The translations under genes and the position numbers were made by a program. From Sphingobium sp. B2D3C (GTDB lineage Bacteria > Pseudomonadota > Alphaproteobacteria > Sphingomonadales > Sphingomonadaceae), in the NCBI RefSeq assembly GCF_025961835.1, contig NZ_JAOQOK010000001.1:1922001-1986000 (forward strand): 64,000 nucleotides of DNA. Direction: 5' to 3'. Of this stretch, positions 37,557-47,239 are shown in pieces (within the stretch, counting starts at the first letter, position 1; each line of letters starts with the position of its first letter). The notes under the pieces are model-generated. The model worked only from the letters and a program-made list of their open reading frames with translations, ran no database searches and was not told the origin of the DNA.

Positions 37557-39020
37557 ATGCTGACCACGCACCCATTTGATGACGACAAGCTGCGCGAAGA
37601 GTGCGGCGTTTTTGGCGTATATGGCGCCGACACAGCCTCCGCCATGGTGGCGCTGGGCCTTCACGCCCTGCAGCATCGCGGGCAGGAAGCCGCCGGCATC
37701 ACCAGCTGGGATGGGGAGGAGTTCCACACCCACCGGGCCATGGGCCATGTCGCGGGCAACTTCGACAAGGACGATGTGATCCGCCAGCTCGCCGGCCATG
37801 TCGCCTGCGGCCATGTGCGCTATTCGACCACCGGCGAGACCGCGCTGCGCAACGTCCAGCCGCTTTATGCAGAGCTGTCCTCGGGCGGCTTCGCCATCGC
37901 TCACAATGGCAACATCTCCAACGCGATGAACCTGCGCAAGCGGCTGGTGCGCGATGGCGCGATCTTCCAGTCGACCAGCGATACCGAGGTGATCATCCAC
38001 CTCGTCGCCAAATCGCGTTACCGGACCCTGCTGGATCGCTTCATCGATGCGCTCAAGCAGGTCGAGGGCGCCTATTCGCTCATCTGCCTGACGCGCGAAG
38101 GCCTGATCGCCTGCCGCGATCCGCTCGGCATCCGTCCGCTCGTCATGGGCCGGCTGGGCGATGCGATCATCTTCGCCTCCGAGACTGTGGCGTTCGATGT
38201 GGTCGGCGCGGAATATATCCGGCAGGTCGAGCCCGGCGAATTGATCGTCGTGACGCAGGGCGGCGAAATCCGCTCGCACCGCCCCTTTGGCGAGACGGCG
38301 CAGGCCCGCCCCTGCATCTTCGAGCATGTCTATTTCTCGCGGCCGGATTCCATTGTGGATGGCAGCAGCGTCTATTCGGTCCGCAAGGGCATTGGCGCGC
38401 AGCTGGCCATCGAGAGCCCGGTCGATGCCGATCTCGTGATTCCCGTGCCGGATAGCGGCGTGCCTGCCGCCATCGGCTATGCGCAGCAATCGGGCATTCC
38501 GTTCGAGCTGGGCATCATCCGCTCGCATTATGTCGGCCGCACCTTCATCCAGCCGGGCGACAAGGTTCGCCACCTGGGCGTGAAGCTCAAGCACAATGCC
38601 AATCGGGCACTGATCGCCGGCAAGCGCATCGTGCTGATCGACGATTCGATCGTGCGCGGCACCACCAGCCTCAAGATCGTGCAGATGATGCGCGAGGCCG
38701 GCGCCAAGGATGTGCATATGCGCATCGCCAGCCCGCCGACCCGGCATAGCTGCTTCTACGGCGTCGATACGCCCGAGCGCGCCAAGCTGCTCGCGCACCG
38801 CATGGACGTCTCGCAGATGTGTTCGTTCATTCATGCCGACAGCCTCGCCTTCGTGTCGATCGAAGGCCTTTACCGGGCGATCGGCGAGGCGCGCCGCAAT
38901 GATGAGCTGCCGCAATATTGCGATGCCTGCTTCACCGGCGATTATCCCACCACCCTCACCGACTTCGACGATCAGGCCGAAGTGAACCAGCTCGAACTGC
39001 TGCGCGAACGCGTGGTCTGA
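37557..39020 (+). CDS. purF: Amidophosphoribosyltransferase
   Basis: PurF makes phosphoribosylamine from PRPP and glutamine, the first purine step. The 487-residue product has a short propeptide before the N-nucleophile Cys16 (REECGVFGVYG), as in the Bacillus-type processed enzymes. The glutaminase domain includes LQHRGQEAAGI and HNGNISNAMNLRKRL. The PRPP loop is VLIDDSIVRGTTSLK near residue 365. Cys residues toward the C-terminus (for example HSCFYGVD, YCDACFTGDYP) may bind an iron-sulfur cluster. The ATG at 37545 is an alternative. It is followed at 17 bp by an SDR gene. Confidence 0.96.
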   Translation: MLTTHPFDDDKLREECGVFGVYGADTASAMVALGLHALQHRGQEAAGITSWDGEEFHTHRAMGHVAGNFDKDDVIRQLAGHVACGHVRYSTTGETALRNVQPLYAELSSGGFAIAHNGNISNAMNLRKRLVRDGAIFQSTSDTEVIIHLVAKSRYRTLLDRFIDALKQVEGAYSLICLTREGLIACRDPLGIRPLVMGRLGDAIIFASETVAFDVVGAEYIRQVEPGELIVVTQGGEIRSHRPFGETAQARPCIFEHVYFSRPDSIVDGSSVYSVRKGIGAQLAIESPVDADLVIPVPDSGVPAAIGYAQQSGIPFELGIIRSHYVGRTFIQPGDKVRHLGVKLKHNANRALIAGKRIVLIDDSIVRGTTSLKIVQMMREAGAKDVHMRIASPPTRHSCFYGVDTPERAKLLAHRMDVSQMCSFIHADSLAFVSIEGLYRAIGEARRNDELPQYCDACFTGDYPTTLTDFDDQAEVNQLELLRERVV

Positions 39021-39037
39021 GCCGGAGCGGAGACAGC

Positions 39038-39763
39038 ATGACCGACACGACCGACAACCGGCCCCTGGCCGGGCGCCTTGCCCTCGTCACCGGCGCCAGC
39101 CGAGGCATCGGCGCGGCCACCGCGATCGAACTCGCGCGCGATGGGGCGCATGTGGTTCTGGTCGCGCGGTCCGTGCCGGATCTTGAAGCGGTGGAAGAGC
39201 AAATCCACGCCGCTGGCGGCAGCGCCACCATCGCCCCGCTCGACCTGACCGACGGGGAGAGCATCGGGCGCCTGGCCACGGCGATCAGCGGGCGCTGGGA
39301 AGCGCTCGACGTGCTGGTGCTCAATGCTGCCACGCTGGGCACGCTTGCCGCCGTGACGGCCATCGACACCAAGGAATTTGCCCGGCAGCTCACGCTCAAC
39401 ATCGCCTCGACCCAGGCGTTGATCGCGGCCTTCGATCCCATGCTGCGCAAGAGCAGCGACGCACGCGTCGTAGCCCTCTCCACTGGCGTCGCGACGGCGC
39501 CCCGCGCTTATTGGGGCGCCTATGGCGCATCCAAGGCGGCGCAAGACGTGCTGGTGTGCGCCTATGGGCAGGAAGTCACCAAGATTTCCAAGGTCCGCAC
39601 CCACATCGTCAACCCCGGCCCCACCCGCACCACCATGCGCGCCCGCGCCTATCCCGGCGAAGACCCGGCAACGCTCAAGACGCCGGACGTGGTCGGCCGC
39701 GCGATTGCCGATCTGGTGGTCAGCGATGCAGCGGATGGCACGCGGGTCGATCTGCCGCGGTAA
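39038..39763 (+). CDS. Short-chain dehydrogenase/reductase
   Basis: This 241-residue NAD(P)-dependent oxidoreductase has the Rossmann motif LVTGASRGIGAATAIEL near residue 18, LVLNAATLG (the NNAG position) near 90, and a catalytic Ser...Tyr-x-x-x-Lys in ALSTGVATAPRAYWGAYGASKAA, where Tyr and Lys of YGASK are clear. NPGPTRTTMRARAYPGEDP follows, as in YciK-like enzymes. The ATG at 39038 has GCGGAG upstream. It is 17 bp after purF and probably co-transcribed. The substrate is unknown. Confidence 0.9.
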   Translation: MTDTTDNRPLAGRLALVTGASRGIGAATAIELARDGAHVVLVARSVPDLEAVEEQIHAAGGSATIAPLDLTDGESIGRLATAISGRWEALDVLVLNAATLGTLAAVTAIDTKEFARQLTLNIASTQALIAAFDPMLRKSSDARVVALSTGVATAPRAYWGAYGASKAAQDVLVCAYGQEVTKISKVRTHIVNPGPTRTTMRARAYPGEDPATLKTPDVVGRAIADLVVSDAADGTRVDLPR

Positions 39764-39822
39764 GAGAGGGGCCGGCGTTTAGGGCCGGGCTTACTCGATC
39801 AACGATTTGGGGCAGTGCTTTT

Positions 39823-39949
39823 GCGCCCTGGGCTCCTGCCTGCGCAGGAGCACGAGGCTGTGTGGAGCATCACCCTTGGCCGTATGATCAGGCGTGCAAG
39901 TGAGCTGTTGAGCCCAAGCTGTGCTCCTGCGCAGGCAGGAGCCTAGGGC
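39823..39949. repeat. Second inverted pair of family B palindromic repeats
   Basis: Arm 39823-39853 (GCGCCCTGGGCTCCTGCCTG onward to CAC) and arm 39921-39949 are reverse complements with one mismatch. Each contains the hairpin CTCCTGC/GCAGGAG seen at 26330-26477. About 67 bp separate the arms. The pair sits in the 256-bp gap between convergent SDR and dnaJ genes. No gene was seen in the gap. Confidence 0.8.
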
Positions 39950-40019
39950 AGCAGAGCTCCACGACGGCGGATTGACCAGCGCTTTGATAAGCGCTCCGAC
40001 AATCCACCACCCGGTACGA

Positions 40020-41147
40020 TCACTCCGTCAAATCGCTCCACACATTCCTGATCTTGCTAAAAAACCCGCTCGACTGCGGACATTCCTCACCGGTCTCGGT
40101 GGCGCGAAACTCTTCCAGCAGTTCCTTCTGCCGGGCAGAGAGCTTGGTGGGCGTCTCCACCTCGATCTGAATGACCAGATCGCCCCGGCCGCGTGCGTTC
40201 AGTACCGGCATACCGGCGCCGCGCTGGCGCAGTTGCTTGCCGGACTGAATGCCGGCGGGAATACGGATTTCATGATCCTCGCCGTCCAGGCCCGGCACCT
40301 CGATGGTGCCGCCCAAGGCCGCCAGCGTGAAGCTGATCGGGACGCGGCAGAACAGGTTGGTGCCGTCCCGCTCGAAAATCTGGTGCCGCTTCACATGCAG
40401 GAAGATGTAGAGATCGCCCGCTGGCGCGCCACGCGGCCCGGCCTCGCCTTGCCCGGTGAGGCGAATGCGCGTGCCTTCATCGACGCCAGCCGGCACCTTC
40501 ACGTCCAGCGAACGGCGCTTGTCCACGCGCCCCTCGCCACGACAGGCGCGACAGGGTGATTTGATCCGCTGGCCCGCGCCATGGCAGCTCGGGCAGGTCC
40601 GCTCGATGACGAAGAAGCCCTGCTGCGCCCGCACCTTGCCGTGGCCGCCGCAGGTCGGGCAGCTTTCCACGCTGGTACCAGGCTCAGCGCCGCTACCGTC
40701 GCAGGCGTCGCATTGCGTGGAGACATCGATCTCGATGGTCGTGTCGCGGCCATGGAAGGCATCTTCCAGCGAGATTTCCATGTCGTAGCGCAGGTCCGCG
40801 CCGCGCCGCGTCTGTTGACGGCCACCGCCGCCAAACCCATCGCCGAAGATCGTCTCGAAAATATCGGAGAAATCGGAGAAACCGGCCTGACCGCCCCGTC
40901 CGCCGCCCATACCGCCCTGCTCGAAGGCGGCGTGGCCGAAGCGATCATAAGCCGCTCGCTTCTGCTCGTCCTTTAGGCAGTCATAAGCTTCGTTGATCGC
41001 CTTGAACTTGGCTTCGCTCTCCTTGCAGCCCGGATTGCGATCCGGATGACACTGCATGGCCAGCTTGCGATAGGCCGACTTGATCGTCGCGCCATCCGCC
41101 GTCCGCTCGACTTCGAGCAGCTCGTAATAATCGATTTTGCTACTCAT
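40020..41147 (-). CDS. dnaJ: Chaperone DnaJ (Hsp40)
   Basis: DnaJ delivers unfolded protein to DnaK and stimulates its ATPase. The 375-residue product has a J-domain ([23 protein letters not shown] in [11 protein letters not shown]), a Gly/Phe-rich part (GGMGGGRGG), four zinc-binding repeats ([32 protein letters not shown] at about 145-210) and the C-terminal beta domains. The ATG at 41147 is the family start. It follows dnaK by 71 bp, with a strong hairpin between them. Confidence 0.97.
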   Translation of the reverse strand: MSSKIDYYELLEVERTADGATIKSAYRKLAMQCHPDRNPGCKESEAKFKAINEAYDCLKDEQKRAAYDRFGHAAFEQGGMGGGRGGQAGFSDFSDIFETIFGDGFGGGGRQQTRRGADLRYDMEISLEDAFHGRDTTIEIDVSTQCDACDGSGAEPGTSVESCPTCGGHGKVRAQQGFFVIERTCPSCHGAGQRIKSPCRACRGEGRVDKRRSLDVKVPAGVDEGTRIRLTGQGEAGPRGAPAGDLYIFLHVKRHQIFERDGTNLFCRVPISFTLAALGGTIEVPGLDGEDHEIRIPAGIQSGKQLRQRGAGMPVLNARGRGDLVIQIEVETPTKLSARQKELLEEFRATETGEECPQSSGFFSKIRNVWSDLTE

Positions 41148-41170
41148 GCCCCGCAGCAGTCCCAAGCAAT

Positions 41171-41204
41171 CGCCCGGCCGGCCAGTTCACGGGCCGGCCG
41201 GGCG
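41171..41204 (-). terminator. Strong hairpin between dnaK and dnaJ
   Basis: A perfect 13-bp stem (CGCCCGGCCGGCC with GGCCGGCCGGGCG, 8-base loop) lies in the 71-bp dnaK-dnaJ gap. The minus-strand side is followed by ATTGCTTG rather than a T-run. It could partially terminate or stabilise the dnaK message and so lower dnaJ expression. Confidence 0.5.
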
Positions 41205-41218
41205 TCATTTCCGTTCAA

Positions 41219-43126
<1,908 letters not shown>

Positions 43127-43226
43127 ATTTGCCCTCTTGTACCCCATGTGTAGTTGAGCGCCCGGAATTGGGCCGCTGCCGGGGCGGCTCCGCACTCAGG
43201 CCGAAACCACCCCGTTGACCGCGCCG

Positions 43227-43254
43227 ATATAGGAGGGTGTTTTCGCGCAACAAG
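43227..43254 (-). promoter_or_regulatory. dnaK: Heat-shock (RpoH, sigma-32) promoter of dnaKJ
   Basis: On the minus strand CTTG (43254-43251) is separated by exactly 17 bases from CCTATAT (43233-43227). This fits the alphaproteobacterial RpoH consensus CTTG-N17-CYTATNT at every defined position. It lies about 100 bp before the dnaK ATG. Confidence 0.8.
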
Positions 43255-43408
43255 TCCCGAGATGATTTAGCTGACCCAAGCGCGCATCGCAGGCCCGACC
43301 GGACAGGTCAGGAGATGCTCGCCCGAGCAAGCCGGCCCTGTTTTGCTTGGCGGCGTAGATCACCGGGTCTAAAGCCCGGCGAGATAACAAACCTCCCGGA
43401 GACCGCAC

Positions 43409-43882
43409 ATGCACAAGCCCTCCTCGCTCCTCGTCGCAGCCGCGATGCTGGCGACGCTCGGTGCGTGCAGCGACCCGCCGCCGCTGGATGTCGATGGCGG
43501 CTTTCTGCGCCTCAACCCCAATCCCAATGCCCCCTCTGCGGCCTATTTCACGATCCACGGCGGCGCCGATGATGTCGTGTTGCGCGACGTGCTGACCGAC
43601 GAGGCCGTGCGTGTGGAAATTCACGAGAGCAGCACCAAGGACGGCATCGCCTCCATGCGGCCGGTGAAGACCGTGGACGTGCCCGCCGGTGCGACAGTGA
43701 AGTTTGAGCCGGGCGGCAAGCACCTCATGCTGTGGTCCATCAACCCGCAGGCGCTTGCGGACAAGAAGATGACGTTCACCTTCATCTTCTCCAACGGCCA
43801 GCGCATTCTCGCCGACGCCATCGTGCAACAGCCGGGCGCGGCTGGTGAGATGGCCGGCATGGAAGACCATAGCGGCCACTAA
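43409..43882 (+). CDS. PCu(A)C-type periplasmic copper chaperone lipoprotein
   Basis: PCu(A)C proteins deliver copper to the CuA or CuB sites of cytochrome oxidases. The 157-residue product has a lipoprotein leader ending LGAC (Cys20), then a beta-barrel with YFTIHGGADDVVLRDV and the copper motif H-x10-M ... H-x-M: VEIHESSTKDGIASM and GGKHLMLW. A His/Met-rich tail (MAGMEDHSGH) may also bind copper. It is divergent from dnaK with 282 bp between. It may serve the heme-copper oxidase at the end of the window or another oxidase. Confidence 0.9.
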   Translation: MHKPSSLLVAAAMLATLGACSDPPPLDVDGGFLRLNPNPNAPSAAYFTIHGGADDVVLRDVLTDEAVRVEIHESSTKDGIASMRPVKTVDVPAGATVKFEPGGKHLMLWSINPQALADKKMTFTFIFSNGQRILADAIVQQPGAAGEMAGMEDHSGH

Positions 43883-44092
43883 GCTGGGCTCGGCCTGTCC
43901 AGGCATATGATGGGGACATGGGCGTGACGGCCCTGGGATGGTGGCGCAGACAAGACTGAACCTGCGGCCCGGTCTGACAGCGAAACGACTCCGATATTAG
44001 AACGGATTTAATACTTGCCGAGTTAGAGACTTGCTGCCGCGCGCGCCCGCTTTATGAGGCGGCTGGGCGGAGAAATGTGGTGGGGTCAGTTG

Positions 44093-45406
44093 ATGGAAGA
44101 CGTGGCAAGCAAACCGTCGGGCGGCTTGCTCCTTATCCTGCCCCTTCTCGTTCATCAGTACGAAGGCGATGTCTTCATTGAGCAGCAGGCGGCGAATGGC
44201 CTGCACCAGTGGATTCGCCATTTCGGCCAGATGACATTGTGCGTGAAGGTCGTGAACGCTCCTCCTCCCGCGGATAGCGTCTCGATCGCCGGGCTTGGCT
44301 TGGGACCCAATCTTGCCGTTGAGCTGATGCCGCCAGGGTGGACGCCCCTTTCCTTTGCCAAGGCCTATCCAGAGATGCGTGCCAAATTGTCACGCCTGAT
44401 CGACAGCCACGCGTTCCTCCATTGTGCCCTTGGCGGAGCATGGGGGGACTGGGCCGCCGTTGCGGCGCTGATGGCCGCCCGCCGGGGGCGGAAGGTCGCG
44501 GTGTGGACGGACAGGGTCGAGTCGGAAGTCATGCGCATCGACGCCCTCAGAGCGTCGGGCATCCGGCGCTTCGTCAGGCTTATGAATGCGGGCCTTGCGC
44601 AACGTCTGGAGCGTCGCGCGATTGGTTCGGCAGCGCTTGGCCTGTTCCACGGCAATGATTGCTACCAGACTTATCGTGGGTTCAATGCCAATTCGTTTCT
44701 TGTGCACGACATCCATTTGAAGCCGCACGACAAAATCTCGGACGAGAGCCTGATCCGCAAAATACGCGACGTCGAGCACGGCCCTCTGCGTCTGATCTAC
44801 ATTGGGCGGTTTCACCCCGATAAAGGTGTCATGGACTGGATAGAAACGCTCCGTCTCGTCAAAGAGGCGGGGGTAGCGTTTCGTGCCCAGTGGTTTGGCG
44901 ATGGCCCGCAACGGGAGGAGGCGCGCGCAAAAGTGCTGGCGCAAGGGCTTGAGGAACAAATCGAATTCCCCGGCCTCCTTGTCGATCGATCGGAGTTGCT
45001 GGATAAGTTGCGCGCGGCGCATCTGATGCCGTTTTGTCACCTGACACCTGAATCTCCGCGAAACCTGATCGAGGCGCTGGCGTCTGGAACACCCATAGTC
45101 GGTTATGAGTCAGCATATCCTCAGGATTTGATTTCCGGCCACGGTGGCGGCGTCCTCACCCCCATGGATCCTCAGGCTTTAGCGCATGAATTGGTCCGGC
45201 TGGGGCGTGATCGGCCTGCCCTTGCGGCGTTGATCGGCCGGGCGGCTCAGGATGGTGCGCACATGAACGACGAAGCTGTGTTCGCTCATCGGGCATCGCT
45301 GATGAAGCTATACTGTCGAGCCGAACCTCGGGGCGTCGAAGCTCTCATCAGCGGGACGGGCCTTGAGGGCGCGCGCCATGAGAGCGATTTCAAACCCTGC
45401 GCTTAG
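44093..45406 (+). CDS. Group 1 (GT4-like) glycosyltransferase
   Basis: This 437-residue GT-B-fold glycosyltransferase has an N-terminal part with ILPLLVHQYEGDVFIEQQAANGL and a C-terminal GT4 domain: LIYIGRFHPDKGVMDWIETL (about 240), WFGDGPQREEAR, and the E-x7-E nucleotide-sugar motif ESPRNLIEALASGTPIVGYE near 330. In-frame ATGs at 44054 and 44075 are alternatives; 44093 has GGTGGGG upstream. No other cell-surface sugar genes are adjacent. Its GC content looks lower than neighbours, and it sits at the 3' side of tRNA-Val, a hint of acquisition. Confidence 0.85.
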   Translation: MEDVASKPSGGLLLILPLLVHQYEGDVFIEQQAANGLHQWIRHFGQMTLCVKVVNAPPPADSVSIAGLGLGPNLAVELMPPGWTPLSFAKAYPEMRAKLSRLIDSHAFLHCALGGAWGDWAAVAALMAARRGRKVAVWTDRVESEVMRIDALRASGIRRFVRLMNAGLAQRLERRAIGSAALGLFHGNDCYQTYRGFNANSFLVHDIHLKPHDKISDESLIRKIRDVEHGPLRLIYIGRFHPDKGVMDWIETLRLVKEAGVAFRAQWFGDGPQREEARAKVLAQGLEEQIEFPGLLVDRSELLDKLRAAHLMPFCHLTPESPRNLIEALASGTPIVGYESAYPQDLISGHGGGVLTPMDPQALAHELVRLGRDRPALAALIGRAAQDGAHMNDEAVFAHRASLMKLYCRAEPRGVEALISGTGLEGARHESDFKPCA

Positions 45407-45696
45407 TCTGGCCGGATAGAGGCGACGGCCTGCCCCCGAGCATGTGACAAGTGCCATCGAAAATCACTCCCAAGCTATCCTTGGCCAGGGGCAAGGTTCT
45501 GATCGTCGTCGATGTAGGCGCGAAGATCGGCGCCGCATATATTTGGCTTAGAGCCCGCAAACCGGCGTGAAATGCTGTACGGGATTTGTACCGATCAGCC
45601 CACGGAAGAGACCTTTGTTTTCGGTCTGTCCCGGAAAAGCGGTTTTTCATTCGCTCGGAAATGTGCATTAAAAACCCTTAAAATCAGGGCATTTAA
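45407..45696. other. AT-richer gene-free spacer between the glycosyltransferase and tRNA-Val
   Basis: About 290 bp of lower GC. On the minus strand a short stem CCCT/AGGG followed by TTTTT (about 45672-45690) could end the tRNA-Val transcript. No integrase remnant, no clear repeat of the tRNA 3' end and no convincing gene were found. A 92-codon minus-strand frame here lacks any recognisable family. Confidence 0.4.
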
Positions 45697-45771
45697 TGGT
45701 GGGCGCGGCAAGGATTGAACTTGCGACCCCACCCGTGTGAAGGGTGTGCTCTACCACTGAGCTACGCGCCC
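45697..45771 (-). tRNA. tRNA-Val (anticodon CAC)
   Basis: The 75-base tRNA begins GGGCGCG, pairs with CGCGCCC and ends with encoded CCA. The D-arm is GCTCAGTGGTAGAGC. The anticodon stem CACCC/GGGTG encloses TTCACAC, giving anticodon CAC. The T-arm is CAAGTTCAATCCTTG. Confidence 0.96.
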
Positions 45772-45885
45772 GGCGATCCAATCGCGGAGGCGAGCGCTTT
45801 GGCGATTGAAGGGCGGCATGTCAAGCCGCTGTATCGGCCTTCTGTGCGATTCCTCGGGACCACCAGCGCGATACCGCGCTTCGGC

Positions 45886-46425
45886 TCAGTGCTTGGTCTG
45901 CGTCATCCGGTCGACATAGGCGATGCCGATGGCGGATATGATGAAGAGGCCGTGGATGATCGCCTGCCACATCACCCCCTCGCTCGTCACGCGGGCCGCG
46001 GGCGTGCCCATGGCGCCCGCCTCGATGAAGGTGCGCAGCAGGTGAATCGAGGAAATGCCGATGATCGCCATCGCCAGCTTCACCTTGAGCACGCCGGCAT
46101 TCACATGGCTGAGCCACTCGGGCTGATCGCGATGACCCTGCAGGCCGAGGCGGGACACGAAAGTCTCGTATCCGCCGACGATGACCATGATCAGCAGGTT
46201 CGAGATCATCACCACATCGATCAATCCGAGTACCACCAGCATGATCTGCTGCTCGGTGAACTCATAGGCGTGCATAACCAAGTGAATCAGTTCCTTGAGG
46301 AACAGGAACACATAAACGCACTGCGCGACGATGAGGCCCAGATACAGCGGGAGCTGCAGCCAGCGCGACCCGAAGATCAGCAGCGGAAGCGGACGAAGCG
46401 GAGCGTTGGGATCGGCAGGTGTCAT
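45886..46425 (-). CDS. YqhA/UPF0114-family membrane protein
   Basis: This 179-residue protein of the TIGR00645/UPF0114 family has unknown function. It has four membrane helices. The family signatures ESRWLQ-like FGSRWLQLPLYLGLIVAQC, LGLIDVVMISNLLIMVIVGGYETFVS and HVNAGVLKVKLAMAIIGISSIHLL are clear, and the C-terminal WQAIIHGLFIISAIGIAYVDRM follows. It is transcribed toward tRNA-Val and divergent from hslV. Confidence 0.9.
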   Translation of the reverse strand: MTPADPNAPLRPLPLLIFGSRWLQLPLYLGLIVAQCVYVFLFLKELIHLVMHAYEFTEQQIMLVVLGLIDVVMISNLLIMVIVGGYETFVSRLGLQGHRDQPEWLSHVNAGVLKVKLAMAIIGISSIHLLRTFIEAGAMGTPAARVTSEGVMWQAIIHGLFIISAIGIAYVDRMTQTKH

Positions 46426-46526
46426 GGCGGCGCCAGATAATGGCCTGCTTGAGCCCTGTCATCCCCGATTCTGGCGCCCCCGCCGCAGCCATCGCATGCC
46501 ACGCGCGTCCGACCGACCGGCTGCCG

Positions 46527-46555
46527 CTTGCATGGCCGGTTCCCCTCACCCATAT
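46527..46555 (+). promoter_or_regulatory. hslV: RpoH-type promoter candidate for hslVU
   Basis: CTTG (46527-46530) is followed after 17 bases by ACCCATAT (46548-46555), close to the sigma-32 -10 element CCCCATNT. A start near 46562 would place transcription almost at the hslV ATG (46564), implying a leaderless mRNA or use of the ATG at 46588. Heat-shock control of hslVU is the rule in proteobacteria. Confidence 0.45.
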
Positions 46556-46563
46556 CGCGGCGC

Positions 46564-47130
46564 ATGGCAGACACCCAGCACAGCGCCATGCCGGTCTGGC
46601 ACGGCACCACCATCCTCTCCGTCCGCGCATCAGGAAAGGTCGTCGTCATCGGCGATGGCCAGGTCTCGATGGGGCAGACGGTCATGAAACCCAATGCCCG
46701 CAAGGTCCGCCGCCTGCATGATGGCAGCGTGATTGGCGGCTTTGCCGGCGCCACCGCCGATGCCTTCACGCTCTTCGAGCGGCTGGAGAGCAAGCTGGAG
46801 CGCCACAACGGGCAGCTGATGCGCGCCGCCGTGGAACTGGCGAAGGACTGGCGGACGGACAAATATCTGCGCAATCTGGAAGCCATGATGATCGTGGCGG
46901 ACAAGGATACGACGCTGATCCTCACCGGCAATGGCGATGTGCTGGAGCCGCTGGAAGGCATCGCCGCGATCGGATCGGGCGGCAATTACGCGCTCTCCGC
47001 CGCGCGGGCGCTGCAGGATTATGAGAAGGACGCCGAGACGCTCGCCCGCAAGGCCATGAAGATCGCGGCGGAAATCTGCGTCTACACCAATGACAGCCTG
47101 ACCATCGAGACTCTGGACAGCGCCACCTGA
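46564..47130 (+). CDS. hslV: ATP-dependent protease peptidase subunit HslV
   Basis: HslV forms the proteolytic double ring of HslUV. The 188-residue product has the N-terminal nucleophile Thr within [14 protein letters not shown], so a short propeptide is removed, as in other alphaproteobacteria. [41 protein letters not shown] and [16 protein letters not shown] are conserved. An RpoH-like promoter overlaps its start region. hslU follows after 109 bp containing a repeat doublet. Confidence 0.96.
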   Translation: MADTQHSAMPVWHGTTILSVRASGKVVVIGDGQVSMGQTVMKPNARKVRRLHDGSVIGGFAGATADAFTLFERLESKLERHNGQLMRAAVELAKDWRTDKYLRNLEAMMIVADKDTTLILTGNGDVLEPLEGIAAIGSGGNYALSAARALQDYEKDAETLARKAMKIAAEICVYTNDSLTIETLDSAT

Positions 47131-47149
47131 CACATCATCCCGCCTCACC

Positions 47150-47223
47150 CCGTTCGTCTCGAGCGAAGTCGAGAGACGGACAGACCGGCCTCAACGTGTC
47201 TCGACTTCGCTCGACACGAACGG
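47150..47223. repeat. Inverted pair of family C palindromic repeats between hslV and hslU
   Basis: Arms 47150-47178 and 47195-47223 are reverse complements with two differences. Each arm folds as CGTS-TCGA-GCGAAG-TCGA-GA-SACG. The two differences are a C-G pair in one arm and a G-C pair in the other, so pairing is kept. The doublet lies inside the hslVU transcription unit. Confidence 0.8.
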
Positions 47224-47239
47224 ATTTCAAAGCACCCTT

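Noticed and set aside
26330..39949. CRISPR array suggested by repeated short palindromes
   Set aside because: Copies occur as isolated inverted pairs at distant sites, without regular spacers or cas genes; they fit REP-type elements.
45390..45668. 92-codon minus-strand frame after the glycosyltransferase
   Set aside because: It overlaps the 3' end of the glycosyltransferase gene, shows no family features and has no clear ribosome site.
43883..45771. Integrated prophage or genomic island at tRNA-Val
   Set aside because: No integrase, phage gene or duplicated tRNA 3' end was found; only one orphan gene is present, so no island boundaries can be drawn.
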